A stretch of 64,000 nucleotides of DNA from JBDTSW01 sp963799815 (GTDB lineage Bacteria > Actinomycetota > Thermoleophilia > Solirubrobacterales > 70-9), in NCBI GenBank assembly GCA_963799815.1, contig CAWCYG010000004.1:1-64000 (forward strand), in the 5' to 3' direction. Position numbers and translations under genes: made by a program. This document shows, piece by piece, positions 41,046 through 49,676 of this stretch. The notes below the pieces were generated by a model. It searched no databases and had not been told where the DNA came from. It saw nothing but the letters and a program-made list of their open reading frames with translations. Positions within the stretch are counted from its first letter, which is position 1. Each line of letters begins with the position of its first letter.

Positions 41046-43191
41046 GGCACCAGGCGGGCTCGCCCTCGGCCAGTCCGAGGATCACTTCGCCGCGATCGTC
41101 GCGAACTCCGACGATGCGATTCTGAGCAAGGACCGCGACGGCATCATCACGAGCTGGAACCCCGCGGCCGAGCGGATGTACGGGTACGCGGCCGAGGAGG
41201 CGGTGGGGCGGCCGATCTCGATCCTCATCCCGCAGCACAGGGTGGGGGAGGAGCAGGTGATCCTGGCGCGCGTGCTGAGCGGGGAGCGGGTCGACCACTA
41301 CGAGACCGAGCGGGTCACCAAGGATGGCCGCATGCTGAACGTGTCGCTCACGGTCTCGCCGGTGCGCGACGCGGAGGGGACGGCGGTGGGCGCTTCGGTG
41401 ATCGCGCGCGACGTCACCGCCCGGCAGCGGGCACTGGCGCTGGCGGGCGCGCTGCAGGAGGTGAGCACGGAGCTCGCGAGCGAGCTCGCGAGCGAGCGCA
41501 TCATCGACGTGGTGCTGCGCAACGTGACCGGCGCGCTCGGCGCGCCCGCGGGCGCCGTGGGCCTGGTCGCCGGGGACGAGATCGAGCTGGCCGGCAACGT
41601 CGGGCACTCGCAGTCGGGCCTGGCCGGCTGGGAGCGTTTCCCCGTGAGCGCCGAGGTGCCGATGGCGCGCGTGGTGCGCTCCGGGGAAGCGCTCTGGGCG
41701 GGCAGCGCCGAGGCCCTCACCGAGCGGTTCCCGTCGCTCGCCCAGGCGTCGATCCGGCTGCCGTCGCTCGCCGTGCTGCCGCTCACCGCGGCGGGCACCA
41801 CGTTCGGCGCGCTCTCGGTCTCGTTCCAGGAGCCGCGCGAGTTCGAACTCGAGGAGCGCGCCTTCCTGATGGCCGCTTGCCAGCAGGCGGCATACGCGAT
41901 GGAGCGTGCCCGGCGCTTCGAGGCCGAGCGGCTGACCGCCGAGCGCCAGAGGTTCCTGGCCGAGGCGGGCGAGCTGCTCGCGGAGTCGCTCGACCCCAAC
42001 GAGGCGCTCAGCCGGATCGCGACTCTGGCGGTGCGGCACATCGCGGACTGGTGTGGCGTCGACATGCTCGACGAGGAGGGTGGGCTGCGCCCCGTGGCCG
42101 TCGCTCACGCCGATCCGGAGCAGGTGCGGCTCGCGGAGGAGCTGCGCGAGCGCTACCCGCCCGACCCCGACAGCGAGACAGGGGTCCCGAACGTAATCCG
42201 GACGGGGGTGAGCGAGCTCTACCCGGAGATCCCTGACGAGCTCCTGCGAGAGAGCGCCGAGGACGAGGAGCACGAGCGGCTGCTCCGTGCGCTGGGGCTC
42301 AGATCGGGAATGGTGGTGCCGCTGCGCGCCCGCGGCCGCGTGTTCGGTGCGATCACCTTCGTCGCCTCGGACCCGGCTCGCAGCTACGACGAGAGCGACG
42401 TGGCCTTCGCCGAGGACCTCGCCCGACGGGCGGCGCTCGCCGTCGACAACGCCATGCTGTTTCGCCGCGAGCACGATGCGGCCGTGACCCTGCAGCGTTC
42501 GCTCCTACCGGAGTCGCTGCCCCAGATCGCCGGGATCGAGCTCGACGCCCGCTACCGCCCCGCGGCGCCGGGGCTCGAGGTGGGCGGCGACTGGTATGAG
42601 GTTGTGGGGGCCGGGGATGGGTCGGTCGCGGTGACGATCGGCGACGTGGCGGGCCGCGGCGTGCGGGCCGCCTCGGTGATGGGCCGCATCCGCCTCGCCC
42701 TGCGTGCGTACGTGCTCGACGGACACGGTCCCAGCGAGGCGCTGGCGAGGCTCGATCGCCTGATGAAGGACCAGACCCGCCCCGAGATGGTCACCCTCTT
42801 TCACCTCCAGTACGAGCCGGAGTCGCGGCGCGCGCGCTACGTGCGGGCCGGGCACCCACCGGCCCTCATTCTGCGCCCCGGCGGCGAGGTCACCGAGCTC
42901 GACGGGGCGGGCCCGCCTCCCCTTGGGATCCTCGACGGCGTCGACTTCGAGGAGCACTCCGTGGAGGTGCCGCCCGGAAGCCTGGTCGTGCTCTATACGG
43001 ACGGCCTAATCGAGCGCCGCGAGAGCGACCTGGACACTGGGTTGGACCACCTCAAGCGCACCCTCGCCTCCGCTCCTGCGGGAGCCACCGAGTGCCTCGA
43101 CTGGATCGAGTCGACGCTGGGGACGGAAGCGATCCCAGACGACGTCGCCATGCTCGCGATGGCGACGGGGAAGGCCGACGCGATTGCCTAA
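41032..43191 (+). CDS. PAS-GAF-GAF-SpoIIE (PP2C) signalling phosphatase
   Basis: A 719-residue soluble protein. PAS at about residues 15-125 (ILSKDRDGIITSWNPAAERM YGY form). GAF domains at about 140-295 and 310-485. The SpoIIE/PP2C domain is about 510-710, with LEVGGDWYEVV, TIGDVAGRGVRAA and VVLYTDGLIERR, the last holding the metal-binding Asp. It would dephosphorylate the STAS antagonist in response to a signal sensed by PAS or GAF, switching on a general-stress or envelope sigma factor. Overlapping genes suggest strict co-expression. The sigma factor is not in this operon. Confidence 0.9.
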   Translation: MPEAEAPGGLALGQSEDHFAAIVANSDDAILSKDRDGIITSWNPAAERMYGYAAEEAVGRPISILIPQHRVGEEQVILARVLSGERVDHYETERVTKDGRMLNVSLTVSPVRDAEGTAVGASVIARDVTARQRALALAGALQEVSTELASELASERIIDVVLRNVTGALGAPAGAVGLVAGDEIELAGNVGHSQSGLAGWERFPVSAEVPMARVVRSGEALWAGSAEALTERFPSLAQASIRLPSLAVLPLTAAGTTFGALSVSFQEPREFELEERAFLMAACQQAAYAMERARRFEAERLTAERQRFLAEAGELLAESLDPNEALSRIATLAVRHIADWCGVDMLDEEGGLRPVAVAHADPEQVRLAEELRERYPPDPDSETGVPNVIRTGVSELYPEIPDELLRESAEDEEHERLLRALGLRSGMVVPLRARGRVFGAITFVASDPARSYDESDVAFAEDLARRAALAVDNAMLFRREHDAAVTLQRSLLPESLPQIAGIELDARYRPAAPGLEVGGDWYEVVGAGDGSVAVTIGDVAGRGVRAASVMGRIRLALRAYVLDGHGPSEALARLDRLMKDQTRPEMVTLFHLQYEPESRRARYVRAGHPPALILRPGGEVTELDGAGPPPLGILDGVDFEEHSVEVPPGSLVVLYTDGLIERRESDLDTGLDHLKRTLASAPAGATECLDWIESTLGTEAIPDDVAMLAMATGKADAIA

Positions 43192-43241
43192 CGGTGCCCG
43201 CATGGCGCATACCCAGCGATGGCTGAGCTCCATGTGGCGGC

Positions 43242-43298
43242 CGAGCGAGAAACGAATCGGGCCGGGTATCGGTCTCTCGCTGCGACGCACGATTCAAG
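43242..43298. repeat. Dispersed palindromic repeat, copy C
   Basis: GAGCGAGAAACGAATCGGGC to GCTGCGACGCACGATTCAAG. The inner arms AGCGAGA and TCTCGCT pair perfectly here. The outer left arm (CGTGCGTCG) is replaced. It lies between the phosphatase gene and the transporter gene. Confidence 0.6.
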
Positions 43299-43336
43299 GC
43301 CGTGATGAGGCTTCCGCGTCACATGGCACCAGATAC

Positions 43337-44194
43337 CTAACCGTCGGTGGCGCGGACGGGGGCCGGAATCATGGCCGCCCCTGCGATCACGAGACCAAAC
43401 GCGAGCATCCGCCCGGTGATCTCCAGCGCCCCGGTGCCAACCGGATCACGAAAGACGAGGATTCCCCCGATGATCGCGATCAGGTTCGCTGCTGTCGAGG
43501 TGAGAGCAATCACCTCCACGCCCGGCCCGAGCTGCAGTGCGCGGGCGGAGGCGTAGAAGGCACCCACTGAGGCGATCAGGGCTGCGGAGGACCATGGGCT
43601 GAGTAACTCGAGAACGCCGTTTCCAACGGCGTCTGTCAGGTACTTCAAGGCAATGTCGGAGACACCAAACAGCGCTCCGGCAGCAGTGCCGAGAAGCAGG
43701 CCTTGCGCCGCGGGCGAGACGCGGCGATCGGTTGAGATCGCGGCGACCAACCCACTCAGGACGAGGATGCCGCACTCGAGCGTGATCAACGCCGCCGGGG
43801 CATAGCCCGGCGGATCGGCGTCGTCAGGCCCCGAGGTCAGTCCGATCACGGCAAGCCCCGCCGCGACGACGAGCACGCCGGCCCATTGGCGGCGACCGAG
43901 CCGGAAGCCGAAGAAGCGTTCAGCGAAGACGGCGAGGAAGACGAGCCCACCCGCGAGGACGGCCTGCACGATCGACAGTGGCGCGAGGGCCAGGGCGCCG
44001 ACGTGGAGCGCCCAAGCGCCGACTGCCACGATCCAGCCGAGCGCGAACGACCTCGAACGAAACAGATCAACCGCACTCCTCAGCGGGTGTCGGACCCGAA
44101 CCGCCGGAGCCGCGACCGCGCCGCGGTGCTTGAGCAAGAAGGCGACGCTCGTGCCGGCGGCGCAGGCGCAGGCGAGGGCGAGTCCAGCGATCAC
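43337..44194 (-). CDS. DMT-superfamily (EamA/NIPA-like) membrane transporter
   Basis: A 285-residue protein with about nine to ten hydrophobic helices from the N-terminus (IAGLALACACAAGTSVAFLL) to the end. Two halves are related: WALHVGALALAPLSIVQAVL in the first and FYASARALQLGPGVEVIALT in the second, as in DMT/NIPA proteins. Substrate unknown; NIPA relatives carry Mg2+, EamA ones metabolites. Convergent with the phosphatase operon. Confidence 0.78.
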   Translation of the reverse strand: MIAGLALACACAAGTSVAFLLKHRGAVAAPAVRVRHPLRSAVDLFRSRSFALGWIVAVGAWALHVGALALAPLSIVQAVLAGGLVFLAVFAERFFGFRLGRRQWAGVLVVAAGLAVIGLTSGPDDADPPGYAPAALITLECGILVLSGLVAAISTDRRVSPAAQGLLLGTAAGALFGVSDIALKYLTDAVGNGVLELLSPWSSAALIASVGAFYASARALQLGPGVEVIALTSTAANLIAIIGGILVFRDPVGTGALEITGRMLAFGLVIAGAAMIPAPVRATDG

Positions 44195-44272
44195 GCCGGA
44201 GAGTGTCCCCTAGAGGCGACAGTGGCAGGGTGAGAGACTGCGGTAACGCACACGGACCCACGAGGAGAAAGC

Positions 44273-44428
44273 ATGGAATCTGAGCAGCCCTCAGAGGAGC
44301 CTCATCCCGACGAGCCGCGAGGCAACGGAGAGACCGCCGGTGACAGCGAGCGCCACGACGAGGGCAAAGCCGGCGAGCACCATCCTGGCGAGGCCACCGA
44401 GCCTGACGCGGGCGAGCCTCGGGAGTAA
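44273..44428 (+). CDS. Small acidic disordered protein
   Basis: A 51-residue frame from ATG 44273 with an excellent ribosome site (CGAGGAGAAAGC). The product is almost entirely Glu, Asp, Gly, Pro, Ser and His (MESEQPSEEPHPDEPRGNGE at the start), with HDEGKAGEHHPGEATEPD near the end. No hydrophobic core; likely disordered, perhaps a stress or metal-binding peptide. Its own leader and spacing make it look real, but it is short. Confidence 0.55.
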   Translation: MESEQPSEEPHPDEPRGNGETAGDSERHDEGKAGEHHPGEATEPDAGEPRE

Positions 44429-44479
44429 GCGCTGAGGACGAAAAGGGGCCGTTCGGCTCAGTCCTCCAGGCGCACCCGC

Positions 44480-44515
44480 TCGACCATTCGTGGGTGGTAG
44501 CGAGAGACGGATCGG
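44480..44515. repeat. Dispersed palindromic repeat, copy D (left half)
   Basis: CGACCATTCGTGGGTGGTAG then CGAGAGACGGATCGGC. It is joined directly to a tRNA-Met 3' end (next entry), as if the right half was replaced. Confidence 0.6.
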
Positions 44516-44516
44516 C

Positions 44517-44562
44517 CCCCGCTACTCGCGAAGCCCCTGCAGATGCTGGGGTTTCGCTTTTT
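44517..44562 (+). terminator. tRNA-Met 3' end plus intrinsic terminator
   Basis: CCCCGCTA (44517-44524) is the acceptor end seen in fragment copy 1. AAGCCCCTGCA-GA-TGCTGGGGTTT (44531-44554) then a T-run at 44558-44562 form a good terminator. Homologous to 39923-39962 with a few changes. Confidence 0.65.
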
Positions 44563-44671
44563 CGACATCCCGCTGTGGCTGGTCCGGTGGCCGCCGGGAC
44601 GCGGTAGTGAGCTCGCTTGGCGCCGGGGCAGGCAGTCGGACGGTGCGCCCTGCTAGAAGTCACTCCGAAGC

Positions 44672-45802
44672 ATGGATTCGCCACCCGCCCTCCACTCCCG
44701 CGTCGATCGGATCGCAGTCGTCGGCCTTGGCAATATCGGGCGGCTGATCGCCGACATGCTTGTCGAACGCGGGTTCGAGGTGCGGGAAGTCGACGCCGAC
44801 GAGAGCAGGGCGGCCGGTGAGCGCGCCTCGGTCATGGACGTCAAGGATCCTGCTGCGCTCGAGGAAGTGTTCGGGGGCGTCGACGCTGTCATCTCATGCC
44901 TGCCCCACTACCTGAACGCCGTGACTGTCGGGGCTGCGCATGCCGCCGGGGTCCACTACGTGGACCTGTCAGAAGACGTTGCCACCTCGCGCACCGTGAG
45001 GCGGCTCGCGCGGAGCTCGAAGACGATCTTCATGCCGGGCTGCGGCCTCGCCCCAGGGTTCATCTGCCTCGTGGGCGGTGCGCTCGGGGCCCACCTCGAC
45101 ACCGTCGATCGGATCCAGCTGCGCGTCGGCGCTCTTCCCCGCAGCCCGAACAATGCGCTCGCCTATGCGTGTAACTGGTCTCCTGACGGGCTCGTCAACG
45201 AGTATCTGAATGACTGCGAGCAGCTGCGTGGAGGCGAGCTCGTGACCGTGCCGTCGCTCTCGGACCTGGAGACGATCGTGATCGACGGCGCGACCTACGA
45301 GGCTTTCACCACCTCTGGCGGCCTCGGGACGATGTGCGAAACCTTCGCCGGACGTGTCGACAGCCTCGACTACAAGACGATCCGGTATCCGGGGCACCGC
45401 CACCTGATGCGATTCATGCTGCGAGAGCTTGATCTAGGCCGGCAGCGAGACGAGGCCGTGCGGATGCTCGCGGAGGCCTACCCTCCGGTCAGGGACGATC
45501 TGGTGGTCCTCTACGCGGCGGCCGAGGGCAGCAACGGAGGACGCCGGGTCCGGGAGGAGTTCGTTCGCGTGTACCGGCCGCGGCTCGTCGCCGGCGCCAC
45601 CCAGACCGCGATCGCATGGACAACAGCCGCGGGTGCGGTTGGGATGGTCGAGTTGCTTGCCGAGGGCTCGCTGGCGGACTCTGGCCTTATCCGCCAGGAA
45701 GACGTGTCGCTCGACGCCTTCCTCGCCACCTCAGCAGGTCAGCTGCTGGCGCGCGAGCCTCACGCGGACGTGGGCGACGACGTCCTGCTACCAGTCGCCT
45801 GA
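44672..45802 (+). CDS. Saccharopine dehydrogenase-like / lysine 6-dehydrogenase-like oxidoreductase
   Basis: A 376-residue NAD(P)-binding enzyme. The Rossmann motif is IAVVGLGNIGRLIADMLVER near the N-terminus; AVISCLPHYLNAVTVGAAHA and YVDLSEDVATSRTVRRLA are saccharopine-dehydrogenase family features; MPGCGLAPGFICLVGGALGA is the catalytic domain entry. Lys6DH, a member of this family, oxidises lysine to allysine/piperideine-6-carboxylate. The adjacent convergent operon (ALDH7, FAD oxidase, E1) supports a lysine catabolic role. Its 3' end overlaps the E1 gene by 43 bp. Start ATG 44672. Confidence 0.82.
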   Translation: MDSPPALHSRVDRIAVVGLGNIGRLIADMLVERGFEVREVDADESRAAGERASVMDVKDPAALEEVFGGVDAVISCLPHYLNAVTVGAAHAAGVHYVDLSEDVATSRTVRRLARSSKTIFMPGCGLAPGFICLVGGALGAHLDTVDRIQLRVGALPRSPNNALAYACNWSPDGLVNEYLNDCEQLRGGELVTVPSLSDLETIVIDGATYEAFTTSGGLGTMCETFAGRVDSLDYKTIRYPGHRHLMRFMLRELDLGRQRDEAVRMLAEAYPPVRDDLVVLYAAAEGSNGGRRVREEFVRVYRPRLVAGATQTAIAWTTAAGAVGMVELLAEGSLADSGLIRQEDVSLDAFLATSAGQLLAREPHADVGDDVLLPVA

Positions 45803-48039
45803 GCGCCTACGAGCGCACGCGCGGCCGCATCGATCTCCGCTTCTTGCAGTAGGACGTGGTCAGCGGCTTCCCCCAAGGGGACGAAAGAGTCCTCGCTCGT
45901 CACCCGCGAGATCGCCCCCTCGAAGTTCGCGTCGACGAGCGCGCCCACGACGCCCTCGGAGACCCCGCCGCTCCGGCGCGTCTCATCCACGATCAGCACG
46001 CGTGCGGTCGCTTCGGCCTCTCGGAGGATGTCGGCGACCGGCAGTGGGACGAGCCAGCGCAGGTCCACCACGCGCACATCGATCCCATCGTCGGCGAGCC
46101 GCTGCGCGACGCGCAGCGACATGTAGGTGCCGTTCGCGAATGTGACGATCGTCAGGTCGCTGCCGTCTCCGTGGACTCGTGCCGAGCCAATTGGGGCGTG
46201 AGCCGCCGACCATTCGCTGGGTGGGGGATACGGCGCGACCCAGCCATCATCATCCGGGCTAAGCAGATCACGGGTGTGGTAGAGCGCGATCGGCTCTAGA
46301 AAAACGCACGTCGATCCGTCAACGGACGCGGCTGCCAGGCAGGTGCGGAGCACGGCCGCCGCGTCGTCCGGTCGCGCTGGCGACGCCACGACGATCCCGG
46401 GTATGTCTCGGAGGACCGCCACGGCGTCGTCGTTGTGGAAATGGCCGCCGAAGCCCTTTTGGTAGCCGTATCCGGCGATCCGCAGCACCATCGGGTTGTG
46501 GTACTGGCCATTCGAGAAGAACGGCAAGGTCGCGCCCTCGCCTCGAAGCTGATCCTCGGCATTGTGCAGATAGGCCAGATACTGGATCTCGGGAACCGGA
46601 AGCAGGCCGGAGACGCCGCAGCCGAGTGCTACGCCGAGGATCGTCTGTTCGTCGAGCAGCGTGTCGAAGACGCGGGTGATGCCAAAACGGCGCTGGAGTC
46701 CGCGGGTAACGCCGTAGACACCTCCCTTATGAGCGACGTCCTCGCCGAACACCAGTAGCTCGGGCCGGGCTGCGAGCGCATCGGTCAACGTCGCGTTGAT
46801 CGACTCGGCCAATGTCAGCGGGCCCGCTTCCTCTGGAAGTCTCCCTCCGAACGTGCTCGCCCTCGCGTCCGGGCTCGCCGCCCGGCTCAAGTTCGAGGCG
46901 ACCTCTTCCGGCCGTTGTCGAGTGATCGGCTCCATCACCTCTGATGCGCTCGACAGCCGTCGTTGATTGGCGGCGTCGTCCGCCAGGCGGCGCACGTCCG
47001 CTGCAACGGCGTCGTGCCTGGCGAGCAGCTCGCTGGGCTCGGCGATCCCGGCCTCCGCGAGCAGGCGCGCGGCGTGGACGAGGGGATCGCGCTGCAGGTC
47101 CTCGCCGATCTCGGCACCGCTGCGATAACCGATCTCGGCGTCGGTGCCCGCGTGACCGAGGAAGCGAACGCACCGCAGGTGCAAAAACGCGGGGCGGCGC
47201 GAGCTGCGCACGTATTCGGCTGCCGCCAGGGCGGCGTCATAGGCGCCTGCGATGTCTGTCCCCTCGGCACTGAAATAGCGCAGATGTGGCCGATTCGACC
47301 AAGCTACGTTCACCCAATCGCGAGGCGTGCGGACGCTGATGCCGAAGCCATTGTCCTCGCAGCAGAACAGCACCGGCATCCGCAGCCCCTGGTGCACGGT
47401 GTACTCAGCGGCGTTCAACGCTCCCAGGGCAGTCGAGTGGTTGAGCGAAGCATCGCCGAATGAGCAGGCCACGATCGCGTCCGCCGGCCACGCCGGGCTG
47501 ACGCTGATCCGCTGCGCGCGCTCGATCGCGAACCCGACCCCCATCGCACGGGGCATATGAGACGCAATCGTTGAGGTCTGAGGGATCACCGCGAGCGCGT
47601 GGTTGCCGAACACCTTGTGTCGGCCGCCGGAAATCGGCTCATCCGCCGCGGCGACCAGGCCGAGGAGGATGTCCCGCAATGGGGTGGAGCCCGAGACCTG
47701 CTGAGCCCGCGCGCAGTAGAACCCACCCGATCGGTAGTGGAGGAGCGCTGGATCGGTGGGTCTGAGCGCCGCTGCGATCGCCGCGTTTGACTCGTGGCCC
47801 GCGGAGCCGATCGTGTAGACGCCTGGGCCCTCCTTGCGCAAATAGCGCGCGACCAGGTCGAGATTCCTGCTTGCCAGCATCGCGTCGAACAACGCGAGGG
47901 CCATCCGTGCGGTCAGCCGGGTGCCGTCGCGGACCGGCTGATCGAGCTCTGAGTCGCGAGCCCCACCGCTGCTGAGCGCAGCCACGCGCTCACGGAAGTG
48001 ACGCTCGAGCGCTTGCTCCGGTGTCTCGGTCGCCGCCAA
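45760..48039 (-). CDS. Fused alpha-beta E1 component of a 2-oxoacid dehydrogenase
   Basis: A 759-residue thiamine-diphosphate enzyme with the alpha part at about 45-380 (GGRHKVFGNHALAVIPQTST; SFGDASLNHSTALGALN for ThDP binding) and the beta part at about 415-745 (LLVFGEDVAHKGGVYGVTRG; EDSFVPLG near the end). Most bacteria encode two subunits; here they are one chain. Such enzymes decarboxylate branched-chain or other 2-oxo acids with an E2 partner, which is not nearby. With ALDH7 upstream, 2-oxoadipate is a possible substrate. Start TTG 48039 is preceded by GAGGGC; the gap to the ALDH gene is 44 bp. Confidence 0.85.
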   Translation of the reverse strand: MAATETPEQALERHFRERVAALSSGGARDSELDQPVRDGTRLTARMALALFDAMLASRNLDLVARYLRKEGPGVYTIGSAGHESNAAIAAALRPTDPALLHYRSGGFYCARAQQVSGSTPLRDILLGLVAAADEPISGGRHKVFGNHALAVIPQTSTIASHMPRAMGVGFAIERAQRISVSPAWPADAIVACSFGDASLNHSTALGALNAAEYTVHQGLRMPVLFCCEDNGFGISVRTPRDWVNVAWSNRPHLRYFSAEGTDIAGAYDAALAAAEYVRSSRRPAFLHLRCVRFLGHAGTDAEIGYRSGAEIGEDLQRDPLVHAARLLAEAGIAEPSELLARHDAVAADVRRLADDAANQRRLSSASEVMEPITRQRPEEVASNLSRAASPDARASTFGGRLPEEAGPLTLAESINATLTDALAARPELLVFGEDVAHKGGVYGVTRGLQRRFGITRVFDTLLDEQTILGVALGCGVSGLLPVPEIQYLAYLHNAEDQLRGEGATLPFFSNGQYHNPMVLRIAGYGYQKGFGGHFHNDDAVAVLRDIPGIVVASPARPDDAAAVLRTCLAAASVDGSTCVFLEPIALYHTRDLLSPDDDGWVAPYPPPSEWSAAHAPIGSARVHGDGSDLTIVTFANGTYMSLRVAQRLADDGIDVRVVDLRWLVPLPVADILREAEATARVLIVDETRRSGGVSEGVVGALVDANFEGAISRVTSEDSFVPLGEAADHVLLQEAEIDAAARALVGAQATGSRTSSPTSA

Positions 48040-48083
48040 AAACTGCCCTCTACGCCCGGCGGATCAGCACGACGGCACGGACC

Positions 48084-49640
48084 TCACCCAAACTCCACAC
48101 CCTGGGCCAGCGGAAGCTCGTCTGAGTAATTGACGGTGTTGGTTGCCCGGCGCATGTAGGCGCGCCAGGCATCCGAGCCGGACTCGCGGCCTCCTCCGGT
48201 GGACTTCTCGCCACCGAACGCGCCGCCGATCTCGGCGCCGGAGGTGCCGATGTTGACGTTGACGATCCCGCAGTCGGAGCCCTCGGAGGACAGGAAGCGT
48301 TCGGCCTCTCGTTGATCGCCGGTGAAGATGCTGGACGACAGTCCTTGGGGAACACCGTTGTGGAGCGCGATCGCGTCCTCGAAGTCCCGGTAGGTCATCA
48401 CGTAGAGGATCGGGGCGAACGTCTCGCGACGCACAAGCTCCGTCTGGGCAGGCATGCGGACTACCGCGGGCTCGACGTAGTAGGCATCCGGGAGGCCCGC
48501 GGCGTCACGGCGGCCACCGCCCACGATCAGCTCGCCTCCGTCGGACTGCGCGTCGGAGAGTGCCGCGACCATTCCCTGGTACGAGCGCTCGTTGATCAGC
48601 GGACCGACCAAGGTCCCGGAGGCACTCGGGTCGCCGATCGGGAGTCGGTCGTAGACGTCGCGCAGCGAGGCGACGAGCTCGTCGGCGACGTCTTCGTGCG
48701 CGATCACCCGGCGCAAGGTCGTGCAGCGCTGGCCGGCGGTCCCCGCGGCAGCGAAGACGATTCCCCGCTTGGCGAGCTCGAGATCGGCCGAGGGTGCCAC
48801 GACCGCTGCGTTGTTCCCGCCGAGCTCGAGCAACGCTCGCCCCATGCGGGCCGCCACGCGCGGCGCGACCTCCTCCCCCATGCGCTCCGATCCGGTAGCG
48901 CTCACGAGCGCGACATCGGGGCTGTCCACCAGCGCTTGGCCCGCGCTGGCATCGGCGATCACGAGCCGCTGCACCGCAGCCGGCGCGCCGCACTCCGATG
49001 CAGCGCGATCCACCAAGGCCGAGCACGCCATCGAGGTGAGAGGAGTCATCGGCGAGGGCTTCCACACGATGGTGTCTCCGCAGACAAAGGCGACCGCGGC
49101 GTTCCAGGACCACACCGCCGCCGGGAAGTTGAACGCGGTGATGACGCCGACCACGCCCAGCGGGTGCCACGTCTCCATCAACCGGTGGCCGGGCCGCTCG
49201 GACGGCATCGTGCGCCCATCGAGCTGGCGCGACAACCCGACCGCGAAGTCGCAGATATCGATGGCCTCCTGGACCTCGCCGAGGGACTCCGAGGGAATCT
49301 TTCCGGCCTCGATAGTGATCAGCTCGGCGACGTCCGCCTTGTGTTCGCCCAGCAGCTCGCCCAGGCGCTTGACGAACGCACCCCGGACCGGCGCGGGTAC
49401 GGCACGCCACTCACGAAAGGCACGCTCGGTCTCGGCGATCGCCGCCTCCACCTCCGCCCGTCCTGCGGCGGGTACGTCGAACAACGCCTCGCCCGTGATC
49501 GGCGAGCGCGCACTCACGGAGGGTCCAGTCCCGAGCGATGAAAGATCGATGCCGCAGTTCTCGAGGGCCCCTCGGGCTCGCGAGCGAAGTTCTTCGGTCG
49601 ATGAGACGGACAGCTCGTGCTGGGACTGGGTCGTTGTCAT
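48084..49640 (-). CDS. ALDH7-type aldehyde dehydrogenase (aminoadipate-semialdehyde dehydrogenase-like)
   Basis: A 518-residue NAD-linked aldehyde dehydrogenase. Catalytic Cys306 in AGTAGQRCTTLRR, general base Glu272 in LLELGGNNA, and NAD-site phrases VITAFNFPAAVWSWN and IVWKPSPMTP. The GQRCTTLRR and LGGNNA forms are typical of ALDH7A1 (antiquitin), which oxidises alpha-aminoadipate semialdehyde to aminoadipate in lysine breakdown. ATG 49640 is preceded by GGAGAA. It sits between the FAD oxidase (36 bp upstream) and E1 (44 bp downstream) on the same strand. Confidence 0.9.
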   Translation of the reverse strand: MTTTQSQHELSVSSTEELRSRARGALENCGIDLSSLGTGPSVSARSPITGEALFDVPAAGRAEVEAAIAETERAFREWRAVPAPVRGAFVKRLGELLGEHKADVAELITIEAGKIPSESLGEVQEAIDICDFAVGLSRQLDGRTMPSERPGHRLMETWHPLGVVGVITAFNFPAAVWSWNAAVAFVCGDTIVWKPSPMTPLTSMACSALVDRAASECGAPAAVQRLVIADASAGQALVDSPDVALVSATGSERMGEEVAPRVAARMGRALLELGGNNAAVVAPSADLELAKRGIVFAAAGTAGQRCTTLRRVIAHEDVADELVASLRDVYDRLPIGDPSASGTLVGPLINERSYQGMVAALSDAQSDGGELIVGGGRRDAAGLPDAYYVEPAVVRMPAQTELVRRETFAPILYVMTYRDFEDAIALHNGVPQGLSSSIFTGDQREAERFLSSEGSDCGIVNVNIGTSGAEIGGAFGGEKSTGGGRESGSDAWRAYMRRATNTVNYSDELPLAQGVEFG

Positions 49641-49676
49641 TGGTTCTCCGTGAGTTTCGGGCGGACGATGAAGGGC

